DNA from: Streptomyces sp. SCSIO 30461 | Lineage (GTDB): Bacteria; Actinomycetota; Actinomycetes; Streptomycetales; Streptomycetaceae | DNA length: 64,000 nucleotides | Reading direction: 5' to 3' | Assembly (NCBI RefSeq): GCF_037023745.1 | Contig: NZ_CP146101.1 | Location: forward strand, 2,100,001-2,164,000 | Shown here: piece by piece, positions 40,973 to 50,195 of the stretch | Numbering within the stretch: the first letter of the stretch is position 1 | Layout: the number at the start of each line of letters is the position of its first letter | Position numbers and translations under genes: made by a program | The notes under the pieces: generated by a model | Told to the model about the DNA's origin: nothing | What the model saw: only the letters and a program-made list of their open reading frames with translations | Databases searched by the model: none

Positions 40973-42370
40973 TTGCGTACCCGCCTTCTCCCTCTCCTCA
41001 TCGTCCTCATGGCGGCCGTGCTGCTCGCCCTCGGCTTCCCGCTCGCCGTGAGCCTCGCAGCGGCAGAGCAGCAGAACGTCGTCGTCGACCGCCTCGACGA
41101 CACCGCGCGCTTCGCCGCCCAGGCGCAGTTCGTCACGGACGGGGTGCCCCGTCAGGACGAGCGCAGGGAACGCCTCGTGGAGGAGCTGGCCCGCTACCAC
41201 GACGTGTACGGAATGCGGACCGGGGTCTTCTACCGCAGCGAGGTCGCCATGGCCTGCGCCCCCGAGGCCTGGGGGATACCCGACGAAGGCGAAGGGCGCC
41301 GTGCCTTCCGTGAGGCGCTGCTCGGGCGGCGCAGCCATGACCCGCCCCAGGTGTGGCCGTGGCAGGACGAGGCGCGTCTCGTGGTCGCCTCGCCGGTGGT
41401 ACGCGAAGGCGATGTCGTCGCGGTCGTCGTCACCGACTCTCCCACCGGGCAACTGCGCTCGCGGATCCTGGCCGGATGGCTGGTGATCATCGCCGGGGAG
41501 TCGGCGGCGATGCTCGTCGCCGTCGGAGCCGCCGTACGGCTCACCGGCTGGGTGCTGCGACCGGTGCGGGTACTGGACGCCGCCACCCACGACATCGCCA
41601 CGGGCAGGATGAACTCACGCGTGGCGGCTTCCGGCGGCCCCCCTGAGCTGCGACGGCTGGCACGCTCGTTCAACGAGATGGCGGACAACGTCGAAGAGGT
41701 GCTGGAGCAGCAGCGTGCCTTCGTCGCCGACGCCTCCCACCAGCTGCGCAACCCCCTCGCCGCCCTGCTGCTGCGCATCGAACTGCTCGCGCTCGAACTG
41801 CCCGAGGGGAACGAGGAGATCGCCTCCGTACGCACCGAGGGCAAGCGGCTCGCCCAGGTGCTCGACGATCTGCTCGACCTCGCGCTCGCGGAACACGCGT
41901 CGGCGGACCTCAGGCTGACCGATGTCGGCGCACTGGCCGCCGAGCGGGTCGCCGCCTGGCGACTGCTCGCCGACGAGAAAGGCGTACGGCTCAACTGCGA
42001 CGGCAGCGCCGTGACAGCCTGGACCGACCCCATCGCGCTCTCCAGCGCGCTCGACGCCGTGATCGACAACGCGGTGAAGTTCACACCCGAAGGCGAGGCG
42101 GTCACCGTCGCCGTGTCGGCGGACGGGGAGACCTCCACCATCGTGATCACCGATAGGGGGCCCGGCCTCACCGATGAGGAGCTGGGACGGGTCGGCGACC
42201 GCTTCTGGCGCAGCAACCGTCACCAGAACGTGAAGGGCTCCGGCCTCGGACTCTCCATCACCCGCGCACTCCTGGCGGCGGCCGGGGGATCAATCGCCTA
42301 CGCACACAGCGAACCGCACGGTCTGCGGGTGACGCTCACGGTGCCGCGTACGCCCCCATCGGACCGGTAG
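40973..42370 (+). CDS. gluK: GluK, sensor histidine kinase for glutamate
   Basis: 465 residues. Helix 1 is near the N terminus (LLPLLIVLMAAVLLALGFPL), followed by an extracytoplasmic sensor region of ~130 residues, helix 2 (LVIIAGESAAMLVAVGAAV), HAMP, HisKA with His256 (FVADASHQLRNPLAALL) and HATPase_c (GSGLGLSITRALLAAAGG). The start is the TTG at 40973, 14 bp after gluR. The first ATG (41009) would cut into helix 1, so the TTG with coupled translation is preferred. It phosphorylates GluR. Confidence 0.87.
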   Translation: MRTRLLPLLIVLMAAVLLALGFPLAVSLAAAEQQNVVVDRLDDTARFAAQAQFVTDGVPRQDERRERLVEELARYHDVYGMRTGVFYRSEVAMACAPEAWGIPDEGEGRRAFREALLGRRSHDPPQVWPWQDEARLVVASPVVREGDVVAVVVTDSPTGQLRSRILAGWLVIIAGESAAMLVAVGAAVRLTGWVLRPVRVLDAATHDIATGRMNSRVAASGGPPELRRLARSFNEMADNVEEVLEQQRAFVADASHQLRNPLAALLLRIELLALELPEGNEEIASVRTEGKRLAQVLDDLLDLALAEHASADLRLTDVGALAAERVAAWRLLADEKGVRLNCDGSAVTAWTDPIALSSALDAVIDNAVKFTPEGEAVTVAVSADGETSTIVITDRGPGLTDEELGRVGDRFWRSNRHQNVKGSGLGLSITRALLAAAGGSIAYAHSEPHGLRVTLTVPRTPPSDR

Positions 42371-42507
42371 CGCGACGCGGCACCCCGGTCGTAGGCGGCT
42401 CGTGGTCCGGACGTTCTTGAGCGAGGGGCCGGCCACCGCTGGCAGAGCCACCCCTGTTCACTCGTATTCACTCGCACGCGCGCACGGCGCGGTGTTTGGA
42501 TGCGCTC

Positions 42508-42939
42508 ATGCACACAGACCGCCTCACCGGCTACGAGATATCCACCGATCCGGCCCGCCTCGACTCCGCGCTGATCCACCGGTGGCTTTCGCAGGACGCG
42601 TACTGGGCCATCGGCCGAAGCAGGGAGAAGCAGGACACGGCCATCGCCGGCTCCCTCAACTTCGGCCTCTACGACCGCGCGTCCGGTGCGCAGACCGGCT
42701 ATGCGCGTGTGGTCACCGACCTGGCCACCTTCGCCTGGCTGTGCGATGTCTACATCGCGCCCGAGGTCCGTGGAAAGGGCCTGGGCAGCGCCCTGGTCAC
42801 CGCAGTCCGCGACCACCTCGCCCCCTGCGGGCTGCGCCGCGTCATGCTGGCGACCGCCGACGCACACGAGGTGTACGCCAAGATCGGCTTCGAGCCGATG
42901 TCGAAGCCGGACAAGTGGATGGTTCTGGGCGAGCAGTGA
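42508..42939 (+). CDS. GNAT-family N-acetyltransferase
   Basis: 143 residues with the GNAT acetyl-CoA motif (YIAPEVRGKGLGSALVTAVR) and a C-terminal YAKIGFEPMSKPDKWM typical of the small YjgM-like members. The substrate is unknown. The ATG at 42508 gives MHTDRLTGYEIS. A TTG at 42496 would add four residues. It converges with the TAXI gene, separated by 19 bp with no terminator visible. Confidence 0.85.
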   Translation: MHTDRLTGYEISTDPARLDSALIHRWLSQDAYWAIGRSREKQDTAIAGSLNFGLYDRASGAQTGYARVVTDLATFAWLCDVYIAPEVRGKGLGSALVTAVRDHLAPCGLRRVMLATADAHEVYAKIGFEPMSKPDKWMVLGEQ

Positions 42940-42958
42940 GCTGCCGCCCGCGTACGAC

Positions 42959-43960
42959 CTACGGTTTGGTCGAGCGGTAGTACCGGCTGGCGCCTTCGTG
43001 CAGCGGCAGCGGATCCGTGTAGATGGCCGTCCTGAAGTCCACCAGCTGGGCGGGGTGCACCTCGTGCCCGATCCGGTCCCGGCTGTTGATCACGGTGCGG
43101 GTGATGCTCTCGGTCAGCTCCGGGTCGGCGTCCGTGGTGGTGACCAGCAGATTCGTCACCGCGACCGTCTGCACCTGGACGGATCCACCGAGGATGTGCG
43201 GATAGGCGTCGGCGGGGATCACGGCCGACCGGTAGTACCGCGTGATGGAGCCCGCGTCCGGCAGCCTGTCGACCAACTTGTCGTCGAGTGGGACCAGCCG
43301 GATGGGCAGGCGTTCGGACAGCGACTGCACCGCGCTGGTGGGCAGCCCGCCGGACCAGAAGAAGGCGTCCAACCGCCCGCCTTCCAGCAGGTCCGGCATG
43401 GTGTCGATGCCCGCTGAAACGGGCTCGATGCCATCGGCGGGGTCGAGGCCCGCCGCCGTCAGTACCCGCTCGGCTATCAGCCGGACCCCGGAGCCGGGCT
43501 GGCCCACACCGACGCGCATGCCGCGCAGGTCTGCGGGGGATTCGACGCGGGAGCCCTGGGGTACCACGAGCTGCACGTAGTCGTCGTACAGCCTTGCGCA
43601 GGCACGCAGCCGCTGAGCCCCGGGCCTGGCGTCCCGCTGGTATGTCGCCACGGCGTCCGCGGCGGCGATGGTGTAGTCGGCCTCGCCTGCCGCCACACGA
43701 GCGAGGTTCTGCTGCGAACCCTCGCTGACCCGGAGGTCTATCTCGACTTCGGGTAGATCACGGGCCAGCGCGCCCTTGAGCAGCTCGCCGTACCGTTGGT
43801 ACACGCCGCTCTTCACGCCCGTGCTGAAGGTGAGCCGCCCGCTGGGGGTGCTCTCGCCGAACGGCAGCAGCCACCACAGCAGCAGCCCGGACACCACAGC
43901 GAGCGCCGCGGAACCCTGGAGGGCGCGGCGGCGGGTGAGGCGGGGGAACGCTCGGGACAT
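42959..43960 (-). CDS. TAXI-family TRAP-type solute-binding protein, membrane-anchored, orphan
   Basis: 333 residues. A basic N terminus and one helix (LQGSAALAVVSGLLLWWLLP) without a clear cleavage site suggest a membrane anchor, with the binding domain outside. TAXI features: FSTGVKSGVYQRYGELLKG, SEGSQQNLARVAAGEADYTI, and the DLRGMRVGVGQPGSGVRLIA block. TRAP permease genes (dctQ/dctM) are not adjacent, so it may use a distant permease or act as a sensor. The ATG at 43960 has CAGGAT 7 nt upstream and is divergent from miaB. Confidence 0.82.
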   Translation of the reverse strand: MSRAFPRLTRRRALQGSAALAVVSGLLLWWLLPFGESTPSGRLTFSTGVKSGVYQRYGELLKGALARDLPEVEIDLRVSEGSQQNLARVAAGEADYTIAAADAVATYQRDARPGAQRLRACARLYDDYVQLVVPQGSRVESPADLRGMRVGVGQPGSGVRLIAERVLTAAGLDPADGIEPVSAGIDTMPDLLEGGRLDAFFWSGGLPTSAVQSLSERLPIRLVPLDDKLVDRLPDAGSITRYYRSAVIPADAYPHILGGSVQVQTVAVTNLLVTTTDADPELTESITRTVINSRDRIGHEVHPAQLVDFRTAIYTDPLPLHEGASRYYRSTKP

Positions 43961-44048
43961 GGTCGCGATCCTGCCAGTTCGCCGCCCATGATGGCCAGGC
44001 CGGGCCCGCGCGGCAGAGGGCGTGCCCGGCACCGCCTACTCTTTAGGC

Positions 44049-45566
44049 ATGACCAGCAGCGACCGGAGCCAGGCAGTGGACGTCAAGCGAAGCTACGAGA
44101 TCCGCACCTACGGGTGTCAGATGAACGTCCACGATTCCGAGCGGCTGTCCGGTTTGCTGGAGGACGCGGGATACGTCCGGGCTTCCGACGGCGCGGGCGA
44201 AGGCGAAGCGGACGTGATCGTCTTCAACACCTGCGCGGTGCGGGAGAACGCCGACAACAGGCTGTACGGCAACCTCGGCAGGCTCGCCCCGATGAAGGCA
44301 TCCCACCCCGGGATGCAGATCGCCGTCGGCGGCTGCCTGGCCCAGAAGGACCGCGACACCATCGTGAAGAAGGCGCCCTGGGTCGACGTCGTCTTCGGCA
44401 CCCACAACATCGGCAAGCTGCCGGTGCTGCTGGAGCGCGCCCGGCTCATGGAGGAGGCGCAGGTCGAGATCGCCGAGTCGCTCGAGGCGTTCCCCTCCAC
44501 ACTGCCCACGCGCCGTGAGAGCGCCTACGCGGCCTGGGTCTCCATCTCCGTGGGCTGCAACAACACGTGCACGTTCTGCATCGTCCCGGCGCTGCGCGGC
44601 AAGGAGAAGGACCGGCGTCCCGGCGACATCCTGGCGGAGGTGGAGGCGCTGGTCGCCGAGGGCGTGTCGGAGATCACCCTGCTCGGGCAGAACGTGAACG
44701 CCTACGGCTCCGACATCGGTGACCGTGAGGCGTTCTCCAAGCTGCTGCGCGCCTGCGGCGCCATCGAGGGACTGGAGCGGGTCCGCTTCACCTCGCCGCA
44801 CCCGCGCGACTTCACCGACGACGTGATCGCGGCCATGGCGGAGACGCCGAACGTGATGCCGCAGCTGCACATGCCGCTCCAGTCGGGCTCCGACACGGTG
44901 CTCAAGGCGATGCGCCGCTCGTACCGCCAGGACCGTTTCCTCGGGATCATCGAGAAGGTCCGCGCGGCGATTCCGCACGCCGCGATCTCGACCGACATCA
45001 TCGTGGGCTTCCCCGGCGAGACCGAGGAGGACTTCGAGGAGACCCTGCACGTCGTGCGTGAGGCACGTTTCGCGCAGGCATTCACCTTCCAGTACTCCAA
45101 GCGGCCCGGTACCCCGGCCGCCGACATGGAGGGCCAGATCCCCAAGCAGGTCGTCCAGGCCCGCTACGAGCGGCTGGTCGCGCTCCAGGAGGAGATCTCC
45201 TGGGAGGAGAACAAGAAGCAGGTCGGCAGGACCCTCGAGGTCATGGTCGCGGAGGGCGAAGGGCGCAAGGACGGCGCCACCCATCGGCTCTCCGGGCGGG
45301 CACCCGACAACCGCCTCGTCCACTTCACCAAGCCGGAGGCCGAGGTGCGGCCCGGTGACGTGGTCACCGTCGGGATCACCTACGCCGCCCCGCACCACCT
45401 GCTCGCCGAGGGGCCTACCACCGAGGTGCGCCGTACCCGGGCCGGCGACGCCTGGGAGAAGCGCAACGCCGCCCAGGACCAGCCGGCCGGCGTGATGCTG
45501 GGCATCCCGACGATCGGTGTCCCGGCCCCGCTTCCGGCTGCCACAGGTGGCTGCTCCGTCGGCTGA
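44049..45566 (+). CDS. miaB: tRNA-2-methylthio-N6-dimethylallyladenosine synthase MiaB
   Basis: 505 residues. It methylthiolates i6A37 of tRNAs reading U-starting codons, the step after MiaA. The N-terminal cysteines ([22 protein letters not shown]) hold the auxiliary cluster. Radical [11 protein letters not shown] gives Cys170, Cys174 and Cys177. A TRAM domain follows ([20 protein letters not shown]). The ATG at 44049 has TACTCT (44037-44042) 6 nt upstream and no ribosome site, as for a leaderless message. miaA lies 1.8 kb downstream. Confidence 0.94.
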   Translation: MTSSDRSQAVDVKRSYEIRTYGCQMNVHDSERLSGLLEDAGYVRASDGAGEGEADVIVFNTCAVRENADNRLYGNLGRLAPMKASHPGMQIAVGGCLAQKDRDTIVKKAPWVDVVFGTHNIGKLPVLLERARLMEEAQVEIAESLEAFPSTLPTRRESAYAAWVSISVGCNNTCTFCIVPALRGKEKDRRPGDILAEVEALVAEGVSEITLLGQNVNAYGSDIGDREAFSKLLRACGAIEGLERVRFTSPHPRDFTDDVIAAMAETPNVMPQLHMPLQSGSDTVLKAMRRSYRQDRFLGIIEKVRAAIPHAAISTDIIVGFPGETEEDFEETLHVVREARFAQAFTFQYSKRPGTPAADMEGQIPKQVVQARYERLVALQEEISWEENKKQVGRTLEVMVAEGEGRKDGATHRLSGRAPDNRLVHFTKPEAEVRPGDVVTVGITYAAPHHLLAEGPTTEVRRTRAGDAWEKRNAAQDQPAGVMLGIPTIGVPAPLPAATGGCSVG

Positions 45567-45600
45567 CGGACTCAGCGGGGCAGGGGCTAGGCTGCGGATC

Positions 45601-46383
45601 ATGCTGGTCGCCGCTGCCGTCTGCCCCTGTCCTCCGCTTCTGGTACCCGACGTGGCCGCGGGAGCCGCACCCGAACTGGACACGGCCCGGGCCGCTTGCG
45701 GGCGGGCACTCGAAGAGCTCGCCGCGGTCCGCCCCGATCGACTGGTGGTCATCGGCCCGGCCGGTCCCGGCGAGGCCGGGACGTACCCCCAGGGCACTCC
45801 GGGCTCCTTCGGCGGCTACGGCGTCGACACCGGCGTACGTCTCGGCGGGCCCGGTGGGGGGCGGCTCGGCGAAGACGGTGACGCGCCCGCCGACTCCGAG
45901 GCGGCACACGGGCGCCATGGGCGACGGCTTCCGGTGGCCTTGGCCGTCGCCGCGTGGCTGCTCGACCGCGCGGGGTGGGCCGCAGCGCCGGTGGAGGGGC
46001 TCGCCGTCGATTCGCTGCTGTCGCCGGAGCTGTGCGCCGAGACGGGCCGCGGGCTCGCCGTGGGTCGGTCGCGTACCGCCTTGCTGGTCATGGGGGACGG
46101 CAGCGCCTGCCGGGCCCTGAAGGCCCCCGGGTATCTGGACGAACGCGCCGCCGCGTTCGATGCCGCTGCCGCCCGGGCGCTGGGCACGGCCGATACCGCG
46201 GCACTCATGGCGATCGACGCCTCGCTCGCCGGTGAGCTCAAGGCGGTGGGACGCGCGCCCTGGCAGGTGCTCGCCGGCGCCGCCGGTGGCAGCGACCCCG
46301 CGGGGCGGCTGCTGTACGAGGACGCCCCCTACGGTGTCGGCTATTTCGTGGCCGCGTGGTCGTGCGCGGCAGAGGCGTCGTAG
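45601..46383 (+). CDS. class III extradiol dioxygenase-like (LigB-fold) protein, unknown function
   Basis: 260 residues starting MLVAAAVCPCPPLLVPDVAA. The core has the LigB-like block DRLVVIGPAGPGEAGTYPQG and ends YGVGYFVAAWSC. The metal-binding His pattern of true LigB is not obvious, so catalysis is uncertain. It is conserved between miaB and miaA in actinomycetes, as I recall. The ATG at 45601 has TAGGCT 7 nt upstream. A terminator follows the stop. Confidence 0.78.
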   Translation: MLVAAAVCPCPPLLVPDVAAGAAPELDTARAACGRALEELAAVRPDRLVVIGPAGPGEAGTYPQGTPGSFGGYGVDTGVRLGGPGGGRLGEDGDAPADSEAAHGRHGRRLPVALAVAAWLLDRAGWAAAPVEGLAVDSLLSPELCAETGRGLAVGRSRTALLVMGDGSACRALKAPGYLDERAAAFDAAAARALGTADTAALMAIDASLAGELKAVGRAPWQVLAGAAGGSDPAGRLLYEDAPYGVGYFVAAWSCAAEAS

Positions 46384-46423
46384 CTGTCCCGGCACCTTCT
46401 TCGGCTCGACGCAGCACGCCGAG

Positions 46424-46460
46424 GGGCGGACGCGGAGCAACTCCCGCTCCGCGTCCGCCC
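46424..46460. terminator. convergent terminator after the LigB-like gene
   Basis: Perfect 15-bp stem (46424-46438 with 46446-46460) and a 7-nt loop, placed between convergent genes ending at 46383 (plus) and 46561 (minus). Confidence 0.8.
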
Positions 46461-46560
46461 GCCGTCACGCTCCCGCGCTCGCCGCGCGTTCCCGCTCGGC
46501 ATCCCGGGCCCTGCCACGCGTCCCCGTCCTGCCGGCGCGCCCCGTGCCGCCCCCGGTCTC

Positions 46561-46830
46561 TCAGGAAGGCGGCATGTTGCCCGGCGCCTGCGCCTCCGGG
46601 TCCGCGTGGCCTTCCTTCTGGGCCAGACGATCCAGCGCCTCCTTGGCCCTGCCGGTGCCCGACGTGATCTTGTCGTGGTACTTGCCCTTGGTCCGGTGAT
46701 CGACCTTCGCCGCGGCCTTCTCCAGGCCTTGCTCAATCTTGTCGATCTTGTCCTCGTGCTGGTGCGCGAAGTCGGAGACCTTGTCCTTGGCCGGGGCGAG
46801 CTTGGCCTTCAGAGTGTCCAGGATGCCCAT
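46561..46830 (-). CDS. MT0933/Rv0909-type antitoxin-like protein
   Basis: 89 residues, rich in Lys, Asp and Glu: MGILDTLKAKLAPAKDKVSD, then IDKIEQGLEKAAAKVDHRTKG. This matches the family named after the mycobacterial antitoxin Rv0909 (MT0933). No toxin gene is beside it, and Streptomyces carry such proteins without a toxin, so a toxin-antitoxin role is doubtful. It starts 3 bp after the stop of the upstream acidic protein gene, so the two form an operon. Confidence 0.78.
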   Translation of the reverse strand: MGILDTLKAKLAPAKDKVSDFAHQHEDKIDKIEQGLEKAAAKVDHRTKGKYHDKITSGTGRAKEALDRLAQKEGHADPEAQAPGNMPPS

Positions 46831-46833
46831 GGG

Positions 46834-47172
46834 TCACCTTCGCTCGTGGGTCTGCTTCCGGGCGATCTCGCCGGCTTCGTTGTCGGCGGCCTCATCGGCC
46901 GACTGCTGCTTGGGGATCTCCACGCTCTCCCCGGCGGGGGAAGCCTGGGCAGCCGGTCCGGGAACTCCCTCCGATGCGGCGCCATCGGATCCATCGGATG
47001 ACGACACCCCCGCCGCCTCGCCCTCGCCTCCGGAGCCGAGACCGGACGCGGAGTCGGATGCGGATGCCGAGTCGGGTGCGGCTTCGGCTACCGGAGTGCT
47101 GCCTGCGCCCTCCTTGGTTGACGCCTCGGCAGTTCCCCTACCGTTCCGGCGAAACCTGGCAAAAACGCTCAT
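46834..47172 (-). CDS. acidic low-complexity protein, unknown function
   Basis: 112 residues. A short basic N terminus (MSVFARFRRNGRG) is followed by about 70 residues of Ser/Ala/Asp/Gly-rich disorder and a more conserved end (VEIPKQQSADEAADNEAGEI). No domain is recognised. The ATG at 47172 is chosen because the upstream open frame runs over the divergent miaA start. It is the first gene of a two-gene unit with the antitoxin-like protein. Confidence 0.65.
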   Translation of the reverse strand: MSVFARFRRNGRGTAEASTKEGAGSTPVAEAAPDSASASDSASGLGSGGEGEAAGVSSSDGSDGAASEGVPGPAAQASPAGESVEIPKQQSADEAADNEAGEIARKQTHERR

Positions 47173-47354
47173 ATCTACTCCATAGGGTACTCGTGCGGAT
47201 GGGATTCCGCGCTGTCCGGGGCGCTCTGCGAAGCCCTGGGGAGCGCCGGCTCTCGAAACCGGCGCGCGAAACCTCGCAACCGGAACGACCCGGCCGAACG
47301 TGCCGTCACGTAACTCGTTCGGGGACACGTGGCGAGGTTTGCGAGACTGGGCCG

Positions 47355-48296
47355 GTGAGAAGTGCAGCAGCACCCGCACCGCGGGTCATCGCCGTCGTCG
47401 GTCCCACCGCGGCCGGAAAGTCCGATCTGGGCGTTCACCTGGCACAGCGCCTCGGTGGCGAGGTCATCAACGCCGACTCGATGCAGCTCTACCGTGGAAT
47501 GGACATCGGCACCGCCAAACTGACCCTCGCGGAGCGGGACGGCGTACCGCACCGTCTCCTCGACATCTGGGAGGTGACGGAGACGGCCAGCGTCGCCGAG
47601 TACCAGAAGCTGGCCCGTGCGGAGATCGACCGGCTGCTCGCCGACGGCCGCACGCCCGTCCTCGTCGGCGGCTCCGGGCTGTATGTGCGGGGAACCATCG
47701 ACGCGCTCGAATTCCCCGGTACCGATCCCGTCGTACGCGCCCGGCTCGAAGCCGAGCTGGAAGAGCGCGGCCCGGGCGTACTGCACGCACGGCTGGCCGC
47801 TGCCGACCCGGACGCCGCGCGGGCGATCCTGCCCGGCAACGGACGCCGCATCGTCCGCGCGCTCGAGGTCATCGAGATCACCGGCAAGCCCTTCACCGCC
47901 AACCTCCCCAGGCACGAGTCGGTGTACGACACCGTCCAGATCGGCGTGGACGTCGCCCGCCCGGAACTCGACGAGCGGATCACCCTGCGGGTGGACCGTA
48001 TGTGGGACGCGGGGCTCGTCGACGAGGTGCGCGCCCTGGAGACGCGGGGCCTGCGCGAGGGGCTCACCGCGTCCCGGGCACTCGGCTACCAGCAGGTGCT
48101 CGCCGCGCTGACCGGCGAGTGCACCGACGACGAGGCACGGGCCGAGACCGTACGCGCGACCAAGCGTTTCGCGCGCCGTCAGGACTCGTGGTTCCGCCGC
48201 GACCCGCGTGTCAACTGGCTCAGTGGCGCGGCCGCGGACCGCGGGGAACTCATGGACCGTGCCCTGGCGTTGGTCGAACGAGCGGTCACAGCCTGA
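47355..48296 (+). CDS. miaA: tRNA dimethylallyltransferase MiaA
   Basis: 313 residues. It transfers dimethylallyl to A37 of tRNAs that read codons starting with U, giving the substrate of MiaB. Walker A GPTAAGKS is near residue 17, with family blocks INADSMQLYRGMDIGTAK, GTDPVVRARLE, GNGRRIVRALE and TKRFARRQDSWFRRD. The GTG at 47355 has no ribosome site, but GAGACT lies 6 nt upstream. Translation from 46974 is ruled out because it would overlap the divergent acidic protein. Confidence 0.93.
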   Translation: MRSAAAPAPRVIAVVGPTAAGKSDLGVHLAQRLGGEVINADSMQLYRGMDIGTAKLTLAERDGVPHRLLDIWEVTETASVAEYQKLARAEIDRLLADGRTPVLVGGSGLYVRGTIDALEFPGTDPVVRARLEAELEERGPGVLHARLAAADPDAARAILPGNGRRIVRALEVIEITGKPFTANLPRHESVYDTVQIGVDVARPELDERITLRVDRMWDAGLVDEVRALETRGLREGLTASRALGYQQVLAALTGECTDDEARAETVRATKRFARRQDSWFRRDPRVNWLSGAAADRGELMDRALALVERAVTA

Positions 48297-48403
48297 TCAC
48301 GTGATGGCATCGGGACGCGCCGCCCGTCATTCCGACGCCCGGGGTCGTGCCATCATCAAGCATCGATCCACCAGTGGAGTCCGAGTTGGGAGGGCGCGTG
48401 GCG

Positions 48404-48907
48404 ATGGAGGCCGGCCCTCGCGAGAGAGACCACGGATTCCGGGACACCCAGGAAGGCGCGGCGCGCCTGAGCCCGGACGGTCCCGAGGATGCGCTGAACC
48501 TGGACCCGGATCTGGAGCCGGGGCTTGATCTGCCCGCGGACGACTCGTCGGTCGGAGTCGTGGTCGGCGCCGAGGTCGAGGTCGAGCTCCGTCCGCAGCG
48601 CAGACTGCGCATCTGGCAGCTCGCGCCCATCGTGGGTCTGGCCGCGGTCGGCTCGCTGATGTTCGCCTTCCCGCTCGCCTTCGGCTCGGGCGACGGCGGC
48701 GCCGTCGTCGCGATGCTGGGCCTGCTGATCAGCGGCTGCGCCGCGGGCTGGAGCCTGATGGCGGCACGCCGGGTCGGCTACACCTGGCCCGGGCTCCCGG
48801 CGCGCGGCTCCGGTGAGCGGCCCGACTGGCGGGCGATCGCGCTGTACACCGCCGTCACCGCAGCGCTGGTGGTGCTGGCGGTGTGGCGGGTGGCCAGACT
48901 CCGCTGA
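48404..48907 (+). CDS. three-helix membrane protein, unknown function
   Basis: 167 residues. An acidic N-terminal half (DLDPDLEPGLDLPADDSS-like) precedes three hydrophobic segments (LAPIVGLAAVGSLMFAFPLA, GAVVAMLGLLISGCAAGWSL, AIALYTAVTAALVVLAVWRV). No family recognised. The ATG at 48404 follows GGGAGGG at 48388-48394. A GTG at 48398 or one at 48347 are alternatives. It lies between miaA and dapF in the same direction. Confidence 0.65.
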   Translation: MEAGPRERDHGFRDTQEGAARLSPDGPEDALNLDPDLEPGLDLPADDSSVGVVVGAEVEVELRPQRRLRIWQLAPIVGLAAVGSLMFAFPLAFGSGDGGAVVAMLGLLISGCAAGWSLMAARRVGYTWPGLPARGSGERPDWRAIALYTAVTAALVVLAVWRVARLR

Positions 48908-49016
48908 ACCGGCCGAGCCCGGGTCACGGATCGAAGGACGACCCCCTTCCATGAACCGCCGGAGCGAGATCCGGCCGCCGTACGCCGCGCCGTATCCGGA
49001 CCGTACGATTGAGACC

Positions 49017-50126
49017 GTGACCTCAGCTCAGACCACCGCGAGCACGGCGTCGCCCGCCTTCCTGAAGGGCCACGGCGCAGAGAACGACTTCGTGATCGTC
49101 CCCGATCCCGATGGCGTCATCGACCTGTCCCCGGCCGCCGTCGCCCGGCTGTGCGACCGACGGGCCGGGATCGGCGGGGACGGGGTGCTGCGGGTGGTGA
49201 GGTCGGCCGCCCATCCCGAGGCCCGCTCGATGGCCGACCGGGCAGAGTGGTTCATGGACTACCGCAACGGCGACGGGTCGGTCGCCGAGATGTGCGGCAA
49301 CGGTGTGCGGGTGTTCGCCCGCTACCTGGAGCACGCGGGTCTGGTCGGCGCGGGAGACCTGGCGATCGCCACCCGCTCGGGAGTCAAGCAGGTGCACATC
49401 GCCAAGCCCGCGCCGGGCGGCAGCGCCCCGGGAGACATCACGGTCATGATGGGCCGTGCCCGCTTCCCGGAGGACGAGGCCGCGGTCACCGTGGGCGGCC
49501 GCACCTGGCCTTCGCGCAATGTGAACATGGGCAACCCGCACGCGGTGGTGTTCGTCGAGGATCTCGACCACGCGGGCGAACTGCGCTCCACGCCGGTCCA
49601 CGCGCCCTCGTCGGTCTACCCCGACGGGGTGAACATCGAGTTCGTCGTGGACCGCGGGCCCCGTCATGTGGCGATGCGCGTCCATGAGCGCGGTGCGGGT
49701 GAGACCCGTGCCTGCGGTACCGGGGCGTGCGCGGTCGCCGTGGCCGCGGCGCGGCGCGACGGCGCCGACCCGTCCGCGACCGGCGTCCCCGTCACGTACA
49801 CCGTCGACCTGCTCGGCGGCACCCTGACGATCACGGAGCGCCCGGACGGTGAGATCGAGATGACCGGCCCCGCGGTGATCGTGGCCGAGGGCCGGATCGC
49901 ACCTGCCCTGCTGGCCTGGCCGGCCACTGATCCGCGGCCGGTCGGACCACTGACCGGAGGCCGACCGGGCCGCCGTGAACCTCCCCGCGACGGGAACCCC
50001 CGTCCGTTCGATGACGATGAGCGAGGCGGAGCGGCGCAAACGGGCGTCGCCCCGAGCTTCGCTCGAATGGGTGATCCGTTTCACGCTGAGCGAGAGCGGG
50101 ACTCCGCCACGTGGTGGGCTCGGTAG
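49017..50126 (+). CDS. dapF: Diaminopimelate epimerase DapF, with unusual C-terminal extension
   Basis: 369 residues. It converts LL- to meso-diaminopimelate for lysine and cell wall synthesis. Both catalytic cysteines are present: Cys93 in MCGNGVRV and Cys233 in RACGTGAC. The conserved fold ends near residue 292 (PAVIVAEGRI). The next ~76 residues are Pro/Arg/Asp-rich and unlike the family, whose members are about 275-300 residues. A frame two bases on would stop near 49928. The GTG at 49017 is preceded by TACGAT at 7 nt and has no ribosome site. The in-frame ATG at 48951 is less likely. Confidence 0.88.
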   Translation: MTSAQTTASTASPAFLKGHGAENDFVIVPDPDGVIDLSPAAVARLCDRRAGIGGDGVLRVVRSAAHPEARSMADRAEWFMDYRNGDGSVAEMCGNGVRVFARYLEHAGLVGAGDLAIATRSGVKQVHIAKPAPGGSAPGDITVMMGRARFPEDEAAVTVGGRTWPSRNVNMGNPHAVVFVEDLDHAGELRSTPVHAPSSVYPDGVNIEFVVDRGPRHVAMRVHERGAGETRACGTGACAVAVAAARRDGADPSATGVPVTYTVDLLGGTLTITERPDGEIEMTGPAVIVAEGRIAPALLAWPATDPRPVGPLTGGRPGRREPPRDGNPRPFDDDERGGAAQTGVAPSFARMGDPFHAERERDSATWWAR

Positions 50127-50195
50127 CATCAAGCACCGGCCCGGCGGGCAAGCCTGCCCGTCCCACCGCCGGTCGACGCTGCCGGAGGTGCCGCC

